Part shown: piece after piece, positions 44,233 through 54,235 of the stretch
Layout: each line of letters starts with the position of its first letter
How positions within the stretch are numbered: the first letter of the stretch is position 1
Assembly: GCA_946902875.1 (NCBI GenBank)
Contig: OX336351.1
Location: forward strand, 124,001 to 188,000
Direction: 5' to 3'
From: Nematopogon swammerdamellus
Lineage: Eukaryota > Arthropoda > Insecta > Lepidoptera > Adelidae
DNA: 64,000 bases
The notes under the pieces: generated by a model
The model's input: the letters and a program-made list of their open reading frames with translations, nothing else
Database searches by the model: none
Told to the model about the DNA's origin: nothing
Translations under genes and position numbers: made by a program

Positions 44233-44454
44233 TTACAAATATCCCGAAACGATCCCTACATCTTTCGAAAGAATTCTTTCAAATACACACAACTACCCAG
44301 CCATTTATACGTATATAAGAAATACAATTGGTAAAATATAATTACTAAAAAACTATAAAAGAAGAAAATTGCGAAATGGCTGTATGGTCAAATGATCTAT
44401 GCCTGCCTATTTATGGCGAAAACAACAACAACAACATCACTATCATTAGGTAAT

Positions 44455-44835
44455 CTAATCTGTGTGTGGAATTATATCGGCGCCCATCTCCATCTTCAGT
44501 CTGCCCAAACTGTTCTAATGATGTCGACGTACAAAATCAAGGAGATAATATGAATGAGACTCTGGATCACTTGTTTTTTGAATGCCCGACTTTTGACCTT
44601 CAACGACATTCGCTAATAAATATAGAAAATTTATAAAACACCTGACAATATGCCGCGCGTCACTCAAGATTTACTTGCCAACACAGACTGTTTTCCATCC
44701 ATTTTTACGATTTCATTATTTCAACAATTGGTGATATATTATATAATATAAATAATTTAAAGAATAACAACAGACAAGGCTGCGTGGTATAATACCTTTG
44801 CCTATCCCAAAAAGGGATAAAACAATAAAAAAAAA
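44455..44835 (+). pseudogene. LINE 3' end (R1/Jockey/I-type) with zinc-knuckle remnant
   Basis: Frame near 44480-44620 reads SPSSVCPNCSNDVDV then ETLDHLFFECPTFDLQRHS: Cys-x2-Cys, His, Cys as in the C-terminal knuckle of R1/I/Jockey-group ORF2. Followed by UTR and a terminal A run at 44822-44840. Confidence 0.7.
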
Positions 44836-44840
44836 AAAAT

Positions 44841-46640
44841 AATAACCTAGCCTATTGCTTTGCTTGCTTGTTGCTTGACTTGATTGATATCCTCTGCTTG
44901 GGTCTGGCTGGCTGGGCTCTTTCTAGTTGATTGAAGTCAAATAATATATTACCAGTTACGAAGAAGAATTTGAATGCGGAATGTGGCGCGCTCGTGTGGG
45001 TCTGGGCTGGGTAGGTGGCCTAGGTGGGTGGCTGCTCTAATCTAACCTAACCTAACCACAACTTTTTCACATACCTAGTAAGTAGCAAAGAGTATTGTAA
45101 TTTACCAGGTTATTTATTAGCGAAGGCCTCGGGAATTACATTTCAATACTGTTTGGGGGGGATTGGTTTAGCGGGGGTTAGATAGAATATTGCTGGTATG
45201 CTCTCTGACAAAGTGGTAAGTTCTCTGTGTGTCAGCACACTAAAGTAAGGTTTTGCTGTGTCCAGGACTTAGTATGTTGACCAAAGCAGATCCATCTAAA
45301 ACTTTGTCCGACACTGGAGGGTGAACTCGCCTCTGTAGCTGTGTCACAAAGGTAGGTTTGACATTTGAAAAGGTCTGATTTGGTTCCTGATCTTATTTTT
45401 CCCATGGCTAATAATGATGGAGGAGTAGCCTGATTTTGGTAAACAAAAATGAATCTAGGTTCCTTGTTCTGTGCTCGCACGTAGCTATGTATAATTTTCT
45501 GCTACATATTCTTCAGGCAATATATCAGGGCGCATATGTGTGGGGTCAAATTTTAACACCCAACTAAGACCTGCCAAGTCCTGATGATTAGGGTTGGACA
45601 AAACACAATGGCTTATAATAAGCCTCACATAATATGTGAGCCCGTATGGACCAGTCTACCGGCGCGGCGGCAGGCGCTGCTTGCCTGTAATTAATTAGAA
45701 GCAGATGCAAACAAAAATGCGCAGGACGATTCAACTGCACGAAACGAAAGTTGAGGTGCACCGAGCTATGTGGCTGCGGCGGCAATTTCTAATAAAGTGC
45801 CCTTATTTTTAAAATAAATTTTATTATAAAAGCTGATAAATAAATTTATCTTAAATTTATAAAACCTTGCATTGCAAGTAATTATGGTAACTAGAACTAT
45901 CAATTTGACTACCTTTAAATTTTTATAGAAATTGAATTTTTCTAAATAGATTCATTTTGTGTTAAAATTAATATAATATAAGGTCTACAAATACTCAAAG
46001 TTATATCCAACTAATGAAATACCGAATTATATCCAAAATACGAGCTCTAGCTTAACAGCTGCTAGTACCGCTCTTAGTAGCTCGCAGCTGCTAGCTCCGC
46101 CGCGCGACAGAAAAAAATTTACACATTTAGTTAAGTATATAAAAGAATAACCTTAAAGTATAGCTGTGAGCTAAGATTAAAAAAAAAATTTAAAATATTT
46201 TTTTTTATTTTTGCTTAGAACTCAATTTTTTTATATGGACGAGTGCAAATTTTGTTCCACAAAGTGATGCCCCGTCCTCGAATTATACGAAAACGCCACC
46301 AAACAGGGTCAAGTTGCTTAATGTATGCAGATATCAAGCTCGCAGTGAGGGGCGGCGGATGCATTTTTGCAAGTGGCATCCTTTGTTGAAGATTTGCAAG
46401 GTGGGTCGCGTTAACATCCCCACTATATTTGATTATTTACCTACTTAGATGTCGCTACGATTATTCGGATTAGTTTGTTAGATAGATATCCTTATACTTA
46501 CTACTTGTGAAATAAGTCGCTGGTTACATGTATAGGTACTTAATATACTCTAATTACTTTTATAACTACTACATCTACATGTATGTACCGGAAGTAACAT
46601 AAGTTAAGTTTTTAAACAAACGAAACACTTCGTCAACACG
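44841..46640. other. 1.8-kb unassigned AT-rich region
   Basis: No gene supported. A short telomere-type run (CTAACCTAACCTAACC) is at about 45041-45056. A GC-richer patch at 45650-45790 and another at 46030-46110 lack splice-bounded frames. Confidence 0.5.
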
Positions 46641-47030
46641 TCAGCCTCGATAGCTCAGTGGTGCAGACAGTCAACTGTCGCTATTGAATGTTAAGCAACA
46701 CTGGGCGCGGTCAGTACTTGGATGGGTGACCGCTGACCGTTGGAGGCTGACCGAGGTTCGGATTCCTCGTAAAACTGTAGGTCCCTTCCCTCCTAATCTT
46801 ACTTGGTGGTAGTGTACGTAGAGTACGCCCGGGTTGGTACCACCGCACTGAATGAAACGTCGGTCGAAACGGCTATGTAAATAGTTTGTGTTTTCCGACC
46901 AGTTCAGTGTAGCCGGCACGATCAAAGGGGGAAGCACTGACATGGCACCTAGTTCACCCGGTGTTATGGGCTGACATCACGGATGTTGTAGGTGATGTAG
47001 CCAATCGTGTCAGTTTCCATAAAAAAAAAA
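46641..47030 (+). mobile_element. Composite SINE (tRNA-like boxes around a 5S rRNA-like core)
   Basis: GTCAGCCTCGATAGCTCAGT (A box), TTAAGCAACACTGGGCGCGG, TCAGTACTTGGATGGGTGAC (5S internal control region-like), GACCGAGGTTCGGATTCC (B box), then a 3' body and 10-A tail. A backwards fragment of the same SINE follows directly at 47031-47100 (AACACCTTGGTGAACTAGGG). Full-length comparison: 30386-30869. Confidence 0.9.
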
Positions 47031-47383
47031 ACTACATTAGCTACATTCGTGATAGCCCATAACACCTTGGTGAACTAGGGTGCCATGTCAGTGCTTCCCT
47101 TTGTGATGACAATTGCACGTGAAGGCACGTAGGTACACTTGTTTAGTGAGAGGTAACATGCTTCATCTTCTCTAAATCTTCTAGCTCTCTTCATACCTCA
47201 CCTTCTACACTCAGGCTGGGGCTTCCGAAAACGTCGCTCGACAATTTTTTCAGCTCCCTGCGTACACCCAAGTAGTGCACAGATATTTTTATATATGTTC
47301 CGGTTAACCAATTGGGTGGGAGTACCCTCCAGTCTACTACTACTACCAGGTTAACATTCCATCGTGATCACTCCACAACACAC

Positions 47384-48103
47384 GTGCTCACGCGAGTCTA
47401 ATAGTAGTCTAGAAGTCTCCAGGGTCCCTAGGGTGCTCAGGGCCCACTCCACACACGTGCTCACGCGAGACTAATAGTAGTCTAGAAGTCTCCAGGGTCC
47501 CTAGGGTGCCCAGGGCCCACTCCACACACGTGCTCACGCGAGTCTAATAGTAGTCTAGAAGTCTCCAGGGTCCCTAGGGTGCCAAGGGCCCACTCCACAC
47601 ACGTGCTCACGCGAGTCTAATAGTAGTCTAGAAGTCTCCAGGGTCCCTAGGGTGTCAAGGGCCCACTCCACACACGTGTTCACGCGAGTCTAATAGTAGT
47701 CTAGAAGTCTCCAGGGTCCTTAGGGTGCCAAGGGCCCACTCCACACACGTGCTCACGCGAGTCTAATAGTAGTCTAGGAGTCTCCAGGGTCCCTAGGGTG
47801 CCAAGGGCCCACTCCACACACGTGCTCACGCGAGTCTAATAGTAGTCTAGAAGTCTCCAGGGTCCCTAGGGTGCCAAGGGCCCACTCCACACACGTGCTC
47901 ACGCGAGTCTAATAGTAGTCTAGAAGTCTCCAGGGTCCCTAGGGTGCCAAGGGCCCACTCCACACACGTGATCACGCGAGTCTAATAGTAGTCTAGAAAT
48001 CTCCAGGGTCCCTAGGGTGCCAAGGGCGCACTCCACACACGTGCTCACGCGAGTCTAATAGTAGTCTAGAAGTCTCCAGGGTCCCTAGGGTGCCAAGGGC
48101 CCA
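47384..48103. repeat. 73-bp minisatellite with a CACGTG E-box in each unit
   Basis: Ten units of CACACACGTGCTCACGCGAG, TCTAATAGTAGTCTAGAAGT, CTCCAGGGTCCCTAGGGTGC, CAAGGGCCCACTC. Period 73 bp exactly (47384, 47457, 47530). Units differ at only a few positions; every unit keeps CACGTG. Confidence 0.95.
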
Positions 48104-48226
48104 TAACCTGTTAGGTACTGTAATAGTTATGCGAATGAAACGACAGTTTAGAGCATACAGAGGACATTTGTATTAGTGACATACCAATTTGACAACTTTT
48201 TAAATATAAGAACACACAACCTAAAG

Positions 48227-48291
48227 AGGCAGGGAGAGGGACAGGGATAGGGAGAGGGAGAGAGGGATGGGGAGAGGAAGAGGGTAGGTAG
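48227..48291 (+). promoter_or_regulatory. G-quadruplex-prone purine tract just upstream of a host exon
   Basis: GGGAGAGGGACAGGGATAGG followed by GAGAGGGAGAGAGGGATGGG: at least six GGG runs with loops of 3 bases, on the coding strand of the exon that starts 50 bp downstream. A pyrimidine tract (CTTTTTTTTT) and AG at about 48322 could serve as splice acceptor. Confidence 0.6.
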
Positions 48292-48341
48292 GTACTCACC
48301 TATCTTTTTTTTTACATGTTTAAGGTAACACCACTCAATAA

Positions 48342-48428
48342 TGGTGGATGAGTGGGAGGCGTGGGAGGATCTGTGCAACATCCCGGCCGACCCCCCCGCA
48401 GCGCGGGAGCTCTGCGACCAGTGTCTGT
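48342..48428 (+). CDS. Candidate first coding exon of a DTWD2-like gene
   Basis: ATG (context AATAATGG) opens MVDEWEAWEDLCNIP then ADPPAARELCDQCL, ending at a strong donor (TGTCT|GTGAGT) in phase 2. The pattern Trp-Glu-Leu/Asp ... Pro-Ala-x-x-Pro ... Arg-x-x-Cys-x2-Cys resembles the start of DTWD2-type tRNA-uridine aminocarboxypropyltransferases, where a C-x2-C-x-R-P-x3-C-x-C zinc motif follows; the next exon would have to supply R-P-x3-C-x-C. An in-frame TAA precedes the ATG. The rest of the gene is not seen within the window, so identity rests on 29 residues. Confidence 0.4.
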
Positions 48429-48593
48429 GAGTAACTCCCATCCAATTCTACGCACCAACCACGCCATGAGCCTAGGCTTGCCAACTCTTCGTGTCGGTAA
48501 TACGGGAGACTGGAAATTTGCCATGAAAAAAATACAGGAAAAATAAGTAGATCCAACATATTTTGGCGGCTTGAACTCGTGCCAACATAAGTT
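48429..48593. other. Intron start, no features
   Basis: Follows the donor of the candidate exon; nothing recognised before the hAT element. Confidence 0.4.
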
Positions 48594-48939
48594 CCTTGAC
48601 CCAGTGGCGGCTTTGACCAATAAATCTTAGTGAGGCGACTAAAAATCCACCTACACTGCCCACCTACACTACACTTTATGATGAATTGAAAAACCTAAAC
48701 CTAATTTTTTTCAAAAAAGTGCTATCGAAAATAAAGTTTTTATGTGGCTATAAAAAGAACCCAAGCTGAAAAAGAAAGAAAGAAAGAAAAAGAAAAAAGA
48801 AAGATTGTAAAAACTTCTAAATATTCAAATCACTAAATAAAAGTACCCAAGCTTATTTTTAATATGCCACTCACGCCATCTAGATGGCGTGTTATGAAAT
48901 GCTTCATATTAGCTTAGTCACGCACGATTAGAAAATTTA

Positions 48940-49018
48940 TTTATTTTATTTATTTTTATTTATATCTTTATTTCAGCCAACTAGGGCCATATTGAAAATA
49001 CATATTAAATGTCTTAAC
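48940..49018 (-). terminator. Polyadenylation region of the ORF1 unit
   Basis: On the minus strand CTGAAATAAAGATATAAATA and further AATAAA words precede an A-rich stretch, as expected of a reverse-transcribed poly(A) tail. Confidence 0.6.
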
Positions 49019-50455
49019 CTAAGAACTAAAATTACTTTTTCTCCACTTGTGTCTGTACGGGTCCCAATAGAGACCCGTATGCGTCATATTAGTCTGCTGA
49101 CGCGGTGGGTGAGGTGCGCGTAGAGTGGGCGCAGATTGCGTCCGCGGCGCGGGCGTCGACAGCGGCGCGGGCGTCGGCAGCGGCGCGGGCGTCGTCGGCG
49201 GCGGCGCGGGTTGCGTCTCCTGAATGTGCAGGACGGCAGTTGTAGACAGCTCCGGCGCGGCCTCAGCATACTTATGGCGCGCGACCTCACGATGAAGGTC
49301 ACGATTGTAGCGCCGGAACACCACACCGGAGGGCCAAAACTCACTGCGAAGGAATGTCTTCACCTTCTCGGCAGGAATGCACAGCTTGAAAGCGCAAAAG
49401 TTCGTGTCAGCCCAGCGAGAAGGAAGAGCCTCGACACTCTCAACTCGCTCACCCTTATCCTGGACGTGGCGGATGAGGTCCTCGATCTTCATGTCCTTTC
49501 GCAGGCGAGACACGTAGATGAGAGCCGTGCGGGGAGCTACCTTCAAACAGCTCACTTCAGGGGGCGCAGATCCGCGCTTATTGCACCTCTTCCTTCTCTT
49601 CTTCCTGCTCTCGACGAGTACGAACCCGTCTTTGTCACGTGCAGCCTCCTGCCGACAGTCGGGACGCGGTTCCAAGCGCGGGGATACCATTGTTGTTTTC
49701 TCCACCGTTTTACTGATGCGCTTCGTCATAGATTCGCGTCGCCTTTTCGGACGAGTGGCAACGGGGCGGGTGAGCGGAGGAGCGGGAGGGGTGCGCAGTG
49801 TAGAAGTCGAGGCATTAACAGCACCGTCAGCGCTTACGTAGCATACCGGCGTCGATGTGCAATCGCTGGGTGACGACACTTGAGCACCTCGCCTGCGCAT
49901 ATTGATGTTACTCACACTCAGCGTTTCGTTCGGTGTCCCCACTTGCGGAATGCGATCAGGCTGCAGAGACGGGGTTATCGGCTGGAGTGGGGTTATCGGC
50001 TGGAGTGACTCGAAACATGACAATTTCTCAACCGCCTGTTTCAGCTGTTGAACTTCCGCGACGAGAGATGTTGGCCCCTGCGCCGCTGTCGCTCCACAGT
50101 TTCCCTTCAGTTGAGCTATGTCCGCTTTTATGATCACCAAATCTTTCAGGAAGGCCGTAACGTCGACGTGGTCGAAGGACACAGGCGGCAACTTATTGAG
50201 GTCGTAAGCCACGAACTTTGGCACGTCGTCGGGGTCTGTCTCCTTTAAGATGGTGATGATGTCCTGGATAGTCTTCGTCTTCCGATTTTCTCCCTTGCGA
50301 GTCGGCCTTCTTGACGGAATGCACGCACAAAGCAGAACTCTCGCGGTCTCAACGTCATCTTCGGTGAAGGCGGACTCACAGATCCGGATGATGCTGACTT
50401 CATCCAAGACGTCCGCCGAAAATGCTTCATAATCTATTCGGTAGATGGCGCGCAT
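49019..50455 (-). CDS. Intact LINE-type ORF1 protein (478 aa)
   Basis: A complete minus-strand frame from ATG to stop. N-terminal 100 residues (ESAFTEDDVETARVLL, KTIQDIITILKETDPDDVPK, VAYDLNKLPPVSFDHVDVTA) form a domain I recall from ORF1/gag-like proteins of moth LINEs; residues ~110-150 (IKADIAQLK, LVAEVQQLKQAVEKL) look like a coiled coil; a basic Ser/Pro-rich middle (RPKRRRESMTKR, RKKRRKRCNKR) follows; residues ~305-395 (RTALIYVSRLRKDMKIEDLI, FCAFKLCIPAEKVKTFL, SEFWPSGVVFRRY) resemble an RRM-like nucleic-acid-binding domain; the tail is Pro/Thr-rich. No RT follows: the stop is trailed by a short 3' UTR, AATAAA signals and an A-rich tail at 48940-48975. Confidence 0.8.
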   Translation of the reverse strand: MRAIYRIDYEAFSADVLDEVSIIRICESAFTEDDVETARVLLCACIPSRRPTRKGENRKTKTIQDIITILKETDPDDVPKFVAYDLNKLPPVSFDHVDVTAFLKDLVIIKADIAQLKGNCGATAAQGPTSLVAEVQQLKQAVEKLSCFESLQPITPLQPITPSLQPDRIPQVGTPNETLSVSNINMRRRGAQVSSPSDCTSTPVCYVSADGAVNASTSTLRTPPAPPLTRPVATRPKRRRESMTKRISKTVEKTTMVSPRLEPRPDCRQEAARDKDGFVLVESRKKRRKRCNKRGSAPPEVSCLKVAPRTALIYVSRLRKDMKIEDLIRHVQDKGERVESVEALPSRWADTNFCAFKLCIPAEKVKTFLRSEFWPSGVVFRRYNRDLHREVARHKYAEAAPELSTTAVLHIQETQPAPPPTTPAPLPTPAPLSTPAPRTQSAPTLRAPHPPRQQTNMTHTGLYWDPYRHKWRKSNFSS

Positions 50456-50499
50456 ACACTTTTTGGTTCCCCCGTGAATTTTTTACTTTTTTTTAGTTT

Positions 50500-50700
50500 T
50501 ATTATTTATTGTTATATCGGCCATAATAACACATTTTCTGTGAAAATTTCAACGGGCTACCAATTACAGTTCAAGAGATACAGCCCTCGGACAGACGGAC
50601 GGACGCACAGACAGACGGACGGACGGACAGACGGACGGCGGCGTAGGCTTAGTAATAGGGTCCCGTACCGGATACGGAACCCTAAAAACAAAAGAAAAAG
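50500..50700 (+). repeat. Dispersed repeat (ATCGGCCATAATAACACA ... ACGGAACCCTAAAAA)
   Basis: Shares ATCGGCCATAATAACACAT, TGTGAAAATTTCAACGGGCT and AGATACAGCCCTCG with 37555-37650, then a GACAGACGGACGG run and the end TCCCGTACCGGATACGGAAC CCTAAAAA. Confidence 0.75.
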
Positions 50701-50704
50701 AATT

Positions 50705-50783
50705 CGCAAAAGTGAGATTCGAACCCACGTCAATAGATTGAAATGAAAAGCAAAGCATATACCATTGAGCTATGAAACTTACG
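50705..50783 (-). tRNA. tRNA-like sequence (probable pseudogene or SINE head)
   Basis: Minus strand, 79 nt: acceptor ends CGTAAG/CTTTTGCG pair loosely; D arm CATAGCTCAATGGTATATG has an A-box-like TAGCTCAATGG; the T arm GTGGGTTCGAATCTCAC is a regular 5-bp stem with TTCGAAT loop (B box GGTTCGAATC). The anticodon stem is poor (CTTTGCTTTTCATTTCAAT), so I do not assign an isotype. It is next to a dispersed repeat and could be a SINE promoter. Confidence 0.4.
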
Positions 50784-50920
50784 CTAAGTAATGCGAATTT
50801 CGCCATCAGGTTAATCACGGAGGTAAAACAAGCCGACTTGGATAGAAAAGGTGAATCGCCCCATCTCGCTCTGCATTCTTTTGGTTAAATATAGGTGTCT
50901 CGTTCGGCGGCATTTATCAG

Positions 50921-51020
50921 AGCCTCAGTGCTCCCTACACCCAAACACTTCAAGGTCAAACTGTTGTCTTTACGCTTGGTGAAGCGTTATCAACCTATGC
51001 GATTCTGCGCCGCACCGGAG
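50921..51020 (+). other. Candidate exon inside the hAT element
   Basis: 100 bp between an acceptor (GGCGGCATTTATCAG) and a strong donor (GGAG|GTGAGT). Two frames are open: PTPKHFKVKLLSLRLVKRYQ and GQTVVFTLGEALSTYAILRR. It may be a noncoding or first exon of the hAT gene; I recognise neither protein. Confidence 0.3.
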
Positions 51021-51369
51021 GTGAGTCACCATATGCAGCACGTGACACGTCACGTCTGTGTACGTGTGCGTGCTGTGTTGGTGATGTGTGTGATGTCGGC
51101 ATTTGCGCCAACACACGCGCGTGGACAAGTCGTGTATATTGTATGCACTAACACATATTTGGTGTATTGCGTCGCGCGCGTCGCTTCCTCGCCTCCGCTC
51201 CTCCGCGCCGCGCCGCCGCGCTAATATTGTGATCAGCTCGGATCGGATATAGACTTTTTAAAGTTTTCTTTCATGATATTTTGAAATGTTTTTTTTTCTT
51301 TACATTCAAGATAATTAAGTGAGGCGGTGCTTCACTTGCTTCACCTGGGGAACCGCCACTGCCTTGACC

Positions 51370-52080
51370 TCACCGACATTATACTCGGCGGCTATTTCCC
51401 TCTCGTTCTAGCAATGCCCGTTTTCCATACATTTTATGTTATTATGAAGAAATTATACAAATTATACAAAATCTGAGGCAGACAAATTGTTAAATTATTA
51501 ATGTTTTTCGAAAAAATTCCCAGACCTATTGAACATAAATTTTTGTATTGAAAAACATAATTTATTTACGAACAATTGATCCACCTTAAATTTTGTATAA
51601 ATTGTAGATATAATTTCTTCATCTATACATATAATAAAATCGTAGAGGTAAGAAAGTCTGTACATTGAATGTATTCGGAAAAAAACTAACCAGGGTGGCT
51701 TAAAATGAGATACTGAACATGTTAGAACAGTTTTTAAAATTTTTGTTTGTTTGTTTGTTTGTTTGTTTGTTTGTCTGTACGCGCATCACGCAAAAACCAC
51801 TGAACGGAATTAGACGAAACTTTGTATAGTGGCAGTTTATATGCCGGGTTAACATAATACGTAAAAAAAATTAACAAAAATAAAAAAAAATTAACAATTA
51901 TAAACATTATTGCGCGTTTAAAATCACGTAGTCCAAAGTAAAGGTAAAAACAATTTTAAATGTCATGTTGACAACGGAGAACTGTCATCTCGACGTGAGC
52001 TGGCCGGTGACAAATTGTTTGATAAATAAAAATAATAATTGAAAGTCGAAGTTATGTCGCTGTCATTGGTGCAATAAAAT
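51370..52080. other. Host or repeat sequence with (GTTT)n tract
   Basis: Includes a (TTTG)n run at 51743-51772 followed by GTACGCGCATCACGCAAAAA CCACTGAACGGAATTAGACG, a motif set common at one end of lepidopteran Helitron-like or RTE elements; boundary with the CCCGCGGCTTCGCTCGCG block at 52090. Confidence 0.4.
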
Positions 52081-52087
52081 TTATATA

Positions 52088-53562
52088 TCTGTTGCCCGCG
52101 GCTTCGCTCGCGTGAAATTCGTATTTAAAAAAAAGAAAGTAAGTAACTAAAGACGGGCCCGAAGGCGGATCTGCGCTCACGTAAACGATATTATTTCTCG
52201 ATGAAAGTAACTAAGGGCGAGGCGAAAGGCGGAGCTGATTTCAGGAAGAAGAAAAAAATTCTTGAAGAAAATAAGTAACTAAGGGCGAGGCCGAAGAAGG
52301 CCGAGCTCTATTCTGGAAGACCATAAACCTTCTCGAAGAAAGTAAGTAACTATGGGCGAGGCCGCAGGCCGAGCTGCGTTCAGGAAGAAGCTAAACCATC
52401 TTGAAGAAAGTAAGTAACTGAGGCTAGGCCGAAGGCCGAGCTACGTTCGGATAATTGAAAAACCATCTCGAAGAAAGCAAGTAACTAAGGGCGAGGCCGA
52501 AGGCCGAGCTGCGTTCAGGAAGAAGCTAAACCATCTTGAAGAAAGTAAGCAACTAAGGCGAGGCCGAAGGCCGAGCTACGTTCTGACAAATGATAAACCA
52601 TCTCGAAGAAAGCAAGTAACTAAGGGCGAGGCCGAAGGCCGAGCTGCGTTCAGGAAGAAGCTAAACCATCTCGAATAAAGTTAATTAATATTAAGATTGA
52701 GTTAATTTAATTTAAATTTTATTATAAAGTCCACGCTTCTAACGGCAAATATACCGTGCATCCTAGAACCTCGCGGTTATTCCCGGCTGGATGGCAAGAG
52801 GCCCGATGCTAGAGACCTTAGTGCCATGGACTAAGGGTAGTTCTTTGATGTGGGACGCCACTTTTGTTCTCACATTGGCTCCAAGTCACGTTAGGACATC
52901 TTCAAGAGCGGCTGGCGCGGCCGAGGCTGGGGCGGAGAGCCTCCAACGCAGCAAATATAGAAATATAATTCAAGATTTCGAATTTGTTGCGTTTGCGGTT
53001 GAAACCCTCGGTCCGTGGAGCAGTGAAGCCAAAAGAGGCTTGAGCTGGTTGACGCAACTGGTGTCCCGTCATCAAGGGCTTATGTACTTCATTCAAAGGG
53101 TAAGCCTTGCCATCCAGCGGGGTAATGCCGCAAGTGCTCTAAGAACATTTGAAAATGCCCGTTTTGATAGTTATTTTAATGTTTGTTAGTTAGGTTTAAT
53201 TCTTAAGTTATTAATATTACTTTTTTATTTTTTTATGAAATAAATAGATTGAGTAAACGATATTATATTCTATCGAAGAAAGGAAGTCTTTAAGGGCGAG
53301 GCCCGAAGGCGGAAGAGGGTTTTTGGTTTACCTGAACGCAGCTCGGCCTTCGGCCTCGCACTTAGTTCCTTCCTTTCTTCCAGAAGGTTTGTCGTCTTCC
53401 TGAACGCAGCTCGGCCTTCGGCCTCGCCCTTAGTTAGTTACTTTCTTTAAGAAGGTTTATCGATTACCTGAACGCAGCTCGGCCTTCGGCCTCGCCCTTA
53501 GTTACTTACATTCTTCTTTGGAATACGAATTTCACGCGAGCGGAGCCGCGGGCTCAGCTAGT
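52088..53562. mobile_element. Helitron-like ends with inverted 68-bp minisatellites
   Basis: Left edge TTGCCCGCGGCTTCGCTCGC and right edge GCGAGCGGAGCCGCGGGCTC plus AGCTAGT are inverted. Between them the 68-bp GGCCGAAGGCCGAG unit runs forward at 52140-52680 (about 8 units) and in reverse at 53270-53520 (about 4 units), with an RLE-type LINE fragment in the middle. The CTAG(T) terminus with GC-rich hairpin suggests Helitron origin, but two such ends facing outwards imply two elements or one inverted duplication. Confidence 0.6.
52740..53190 (+). pseudogene. RLE-type LINE nuclease fragment
   Basis: Starts LEPRGYSRLDGKRPDA at about 52764, then one frame over LVPWTKGSSLMWDATFVLTL, DFEFVAFAVETLGPWSSEAK and a further 50 residues to a stop at 53187 (NARFDSYFNVC), followed by UTR and an AATAAA at about 53240. 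The KRPD ... WDAT pair is the same PD-(D/E)XK signature as at 43990-44075, and this copy retains the C-terminus that the other lacks. Frameshifted in the nuclease motif; not functional. Confidence 0.8.
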
Positions 53563-53679
53563 TATAAAATAAAAAAAATTAAACAATTTACATTATTAAA
53601 GAGAGAAGACATTTTTATGCTATGCCTGCATCCTCTTAATCATTGTTTATTTGTAATTTTATTGTATAACTTCTATATT

Positions 53680-53835
53680 TTTAGGGTCCCGTCGCAAAAT
53701 GCGAAAAAGGGACCCTTATGGGATCGCTCTGGTGTCTGTCTGTCTGTCTGTATGTCTGTCTGTCGGTCACACGAAGATATCTCCGGACCTACTGAACCGA
53801 TTTCGATGAAACTAACGCCAAATTACGTATAATGT
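53680..53835 (+). repeat. Dispersed repeat end (GGGTCCCGTCGCAAAATGCG)
   Basis: Contains the common AGGGACCCTTATGGGATCGC, (TGTC)n and CTACTGAACCGATTTCGATG motifs of lepidopteran interspersed repeats. 53836-54040 is AT-rich and unassigned. Confidence 0.55.
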
Positions 53836-54044
53836 TTGCCGCTAGATATTTTATATATTAGTTTGTCTAATAGTCTTGTGGAAAGTATAGGGTACCCCAA
53901 AATATGAACGAAAAATAAATTTAGTTTTTTTAAATAAATCAAGTTTAATGTCATTCTATAGATATTGTTAAGGCAATTCCAAAAATGTATAACTTTGTTA
54001 TTATCTATACTTATAAAATTGTTTGTCAAGTTTAAGTGGGGGGT

Positions 54045-54235
54045 GACAGTTTGTATGGGAGTATCGGTTTTTTTAAAGGTAGGAACTTGAAAATCATAAT
54101 TATAGCTATTCATCATAAATAAATAATGACGTGTTTCAGGGTTTTTGGATTTTTACATTTTAAGGGAGGGAAATGGGGGGCGAAATGTTGTAAGGGAGTA
54201 TCGATTTTTTTTAAGGTAGGAACTTGAAAATCATA
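54045..54235 (-). repeat. 137-bp satellite, inverted dispersed copy
   Basis: One and a half units in reverse: GTATGGGAGTATCGGTTTTT, AAGGTAGGAACTTGAAAATC, CATAAATAAATAATGACGTG. 54236-54590 that follows is mixed repeat sequence with CTATACTTATAAAATCGTTT. Confidence 0.85.

Larger units (their letters stand above)
48602..51361. mobile_element. 2.76-kb hAT-type element carrying a LINE ORF1 and a tRNA-like sequence
   Basis: Left end CAGTGGCGGCTTTGACC and right end GGGGAACCGCCACTG are inverted and are flanked by an exact 8-bp duplication CCTTGACC (48594-48601; 51362-51369). The GTGAGGCG word is also inverted inside both ends (48631; 51319). The TIR matches the MITE copies A and B. No hAT transposase is visible; instead it holds the ORF1-type gene (49019-50455), a dispersed repeat (50500-50700), a tRNA-like sequence and a splice-bounded candidate exon. 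Adjacent 48640-48940 is AT-rich with AAGAAAGAAAG repeats. Confidence 0.85.

Noticed and set aside
45041..45056. Telomere
   Set aside because: Only three TTAGG-type units; interstitial motif, not a chromosome end.
49084..50430. Open frames on the plus strand and in other frames over the ORF1 gene
   Set aside because: Shadow frames of the 478-codon minus-strand ORF; no domains.
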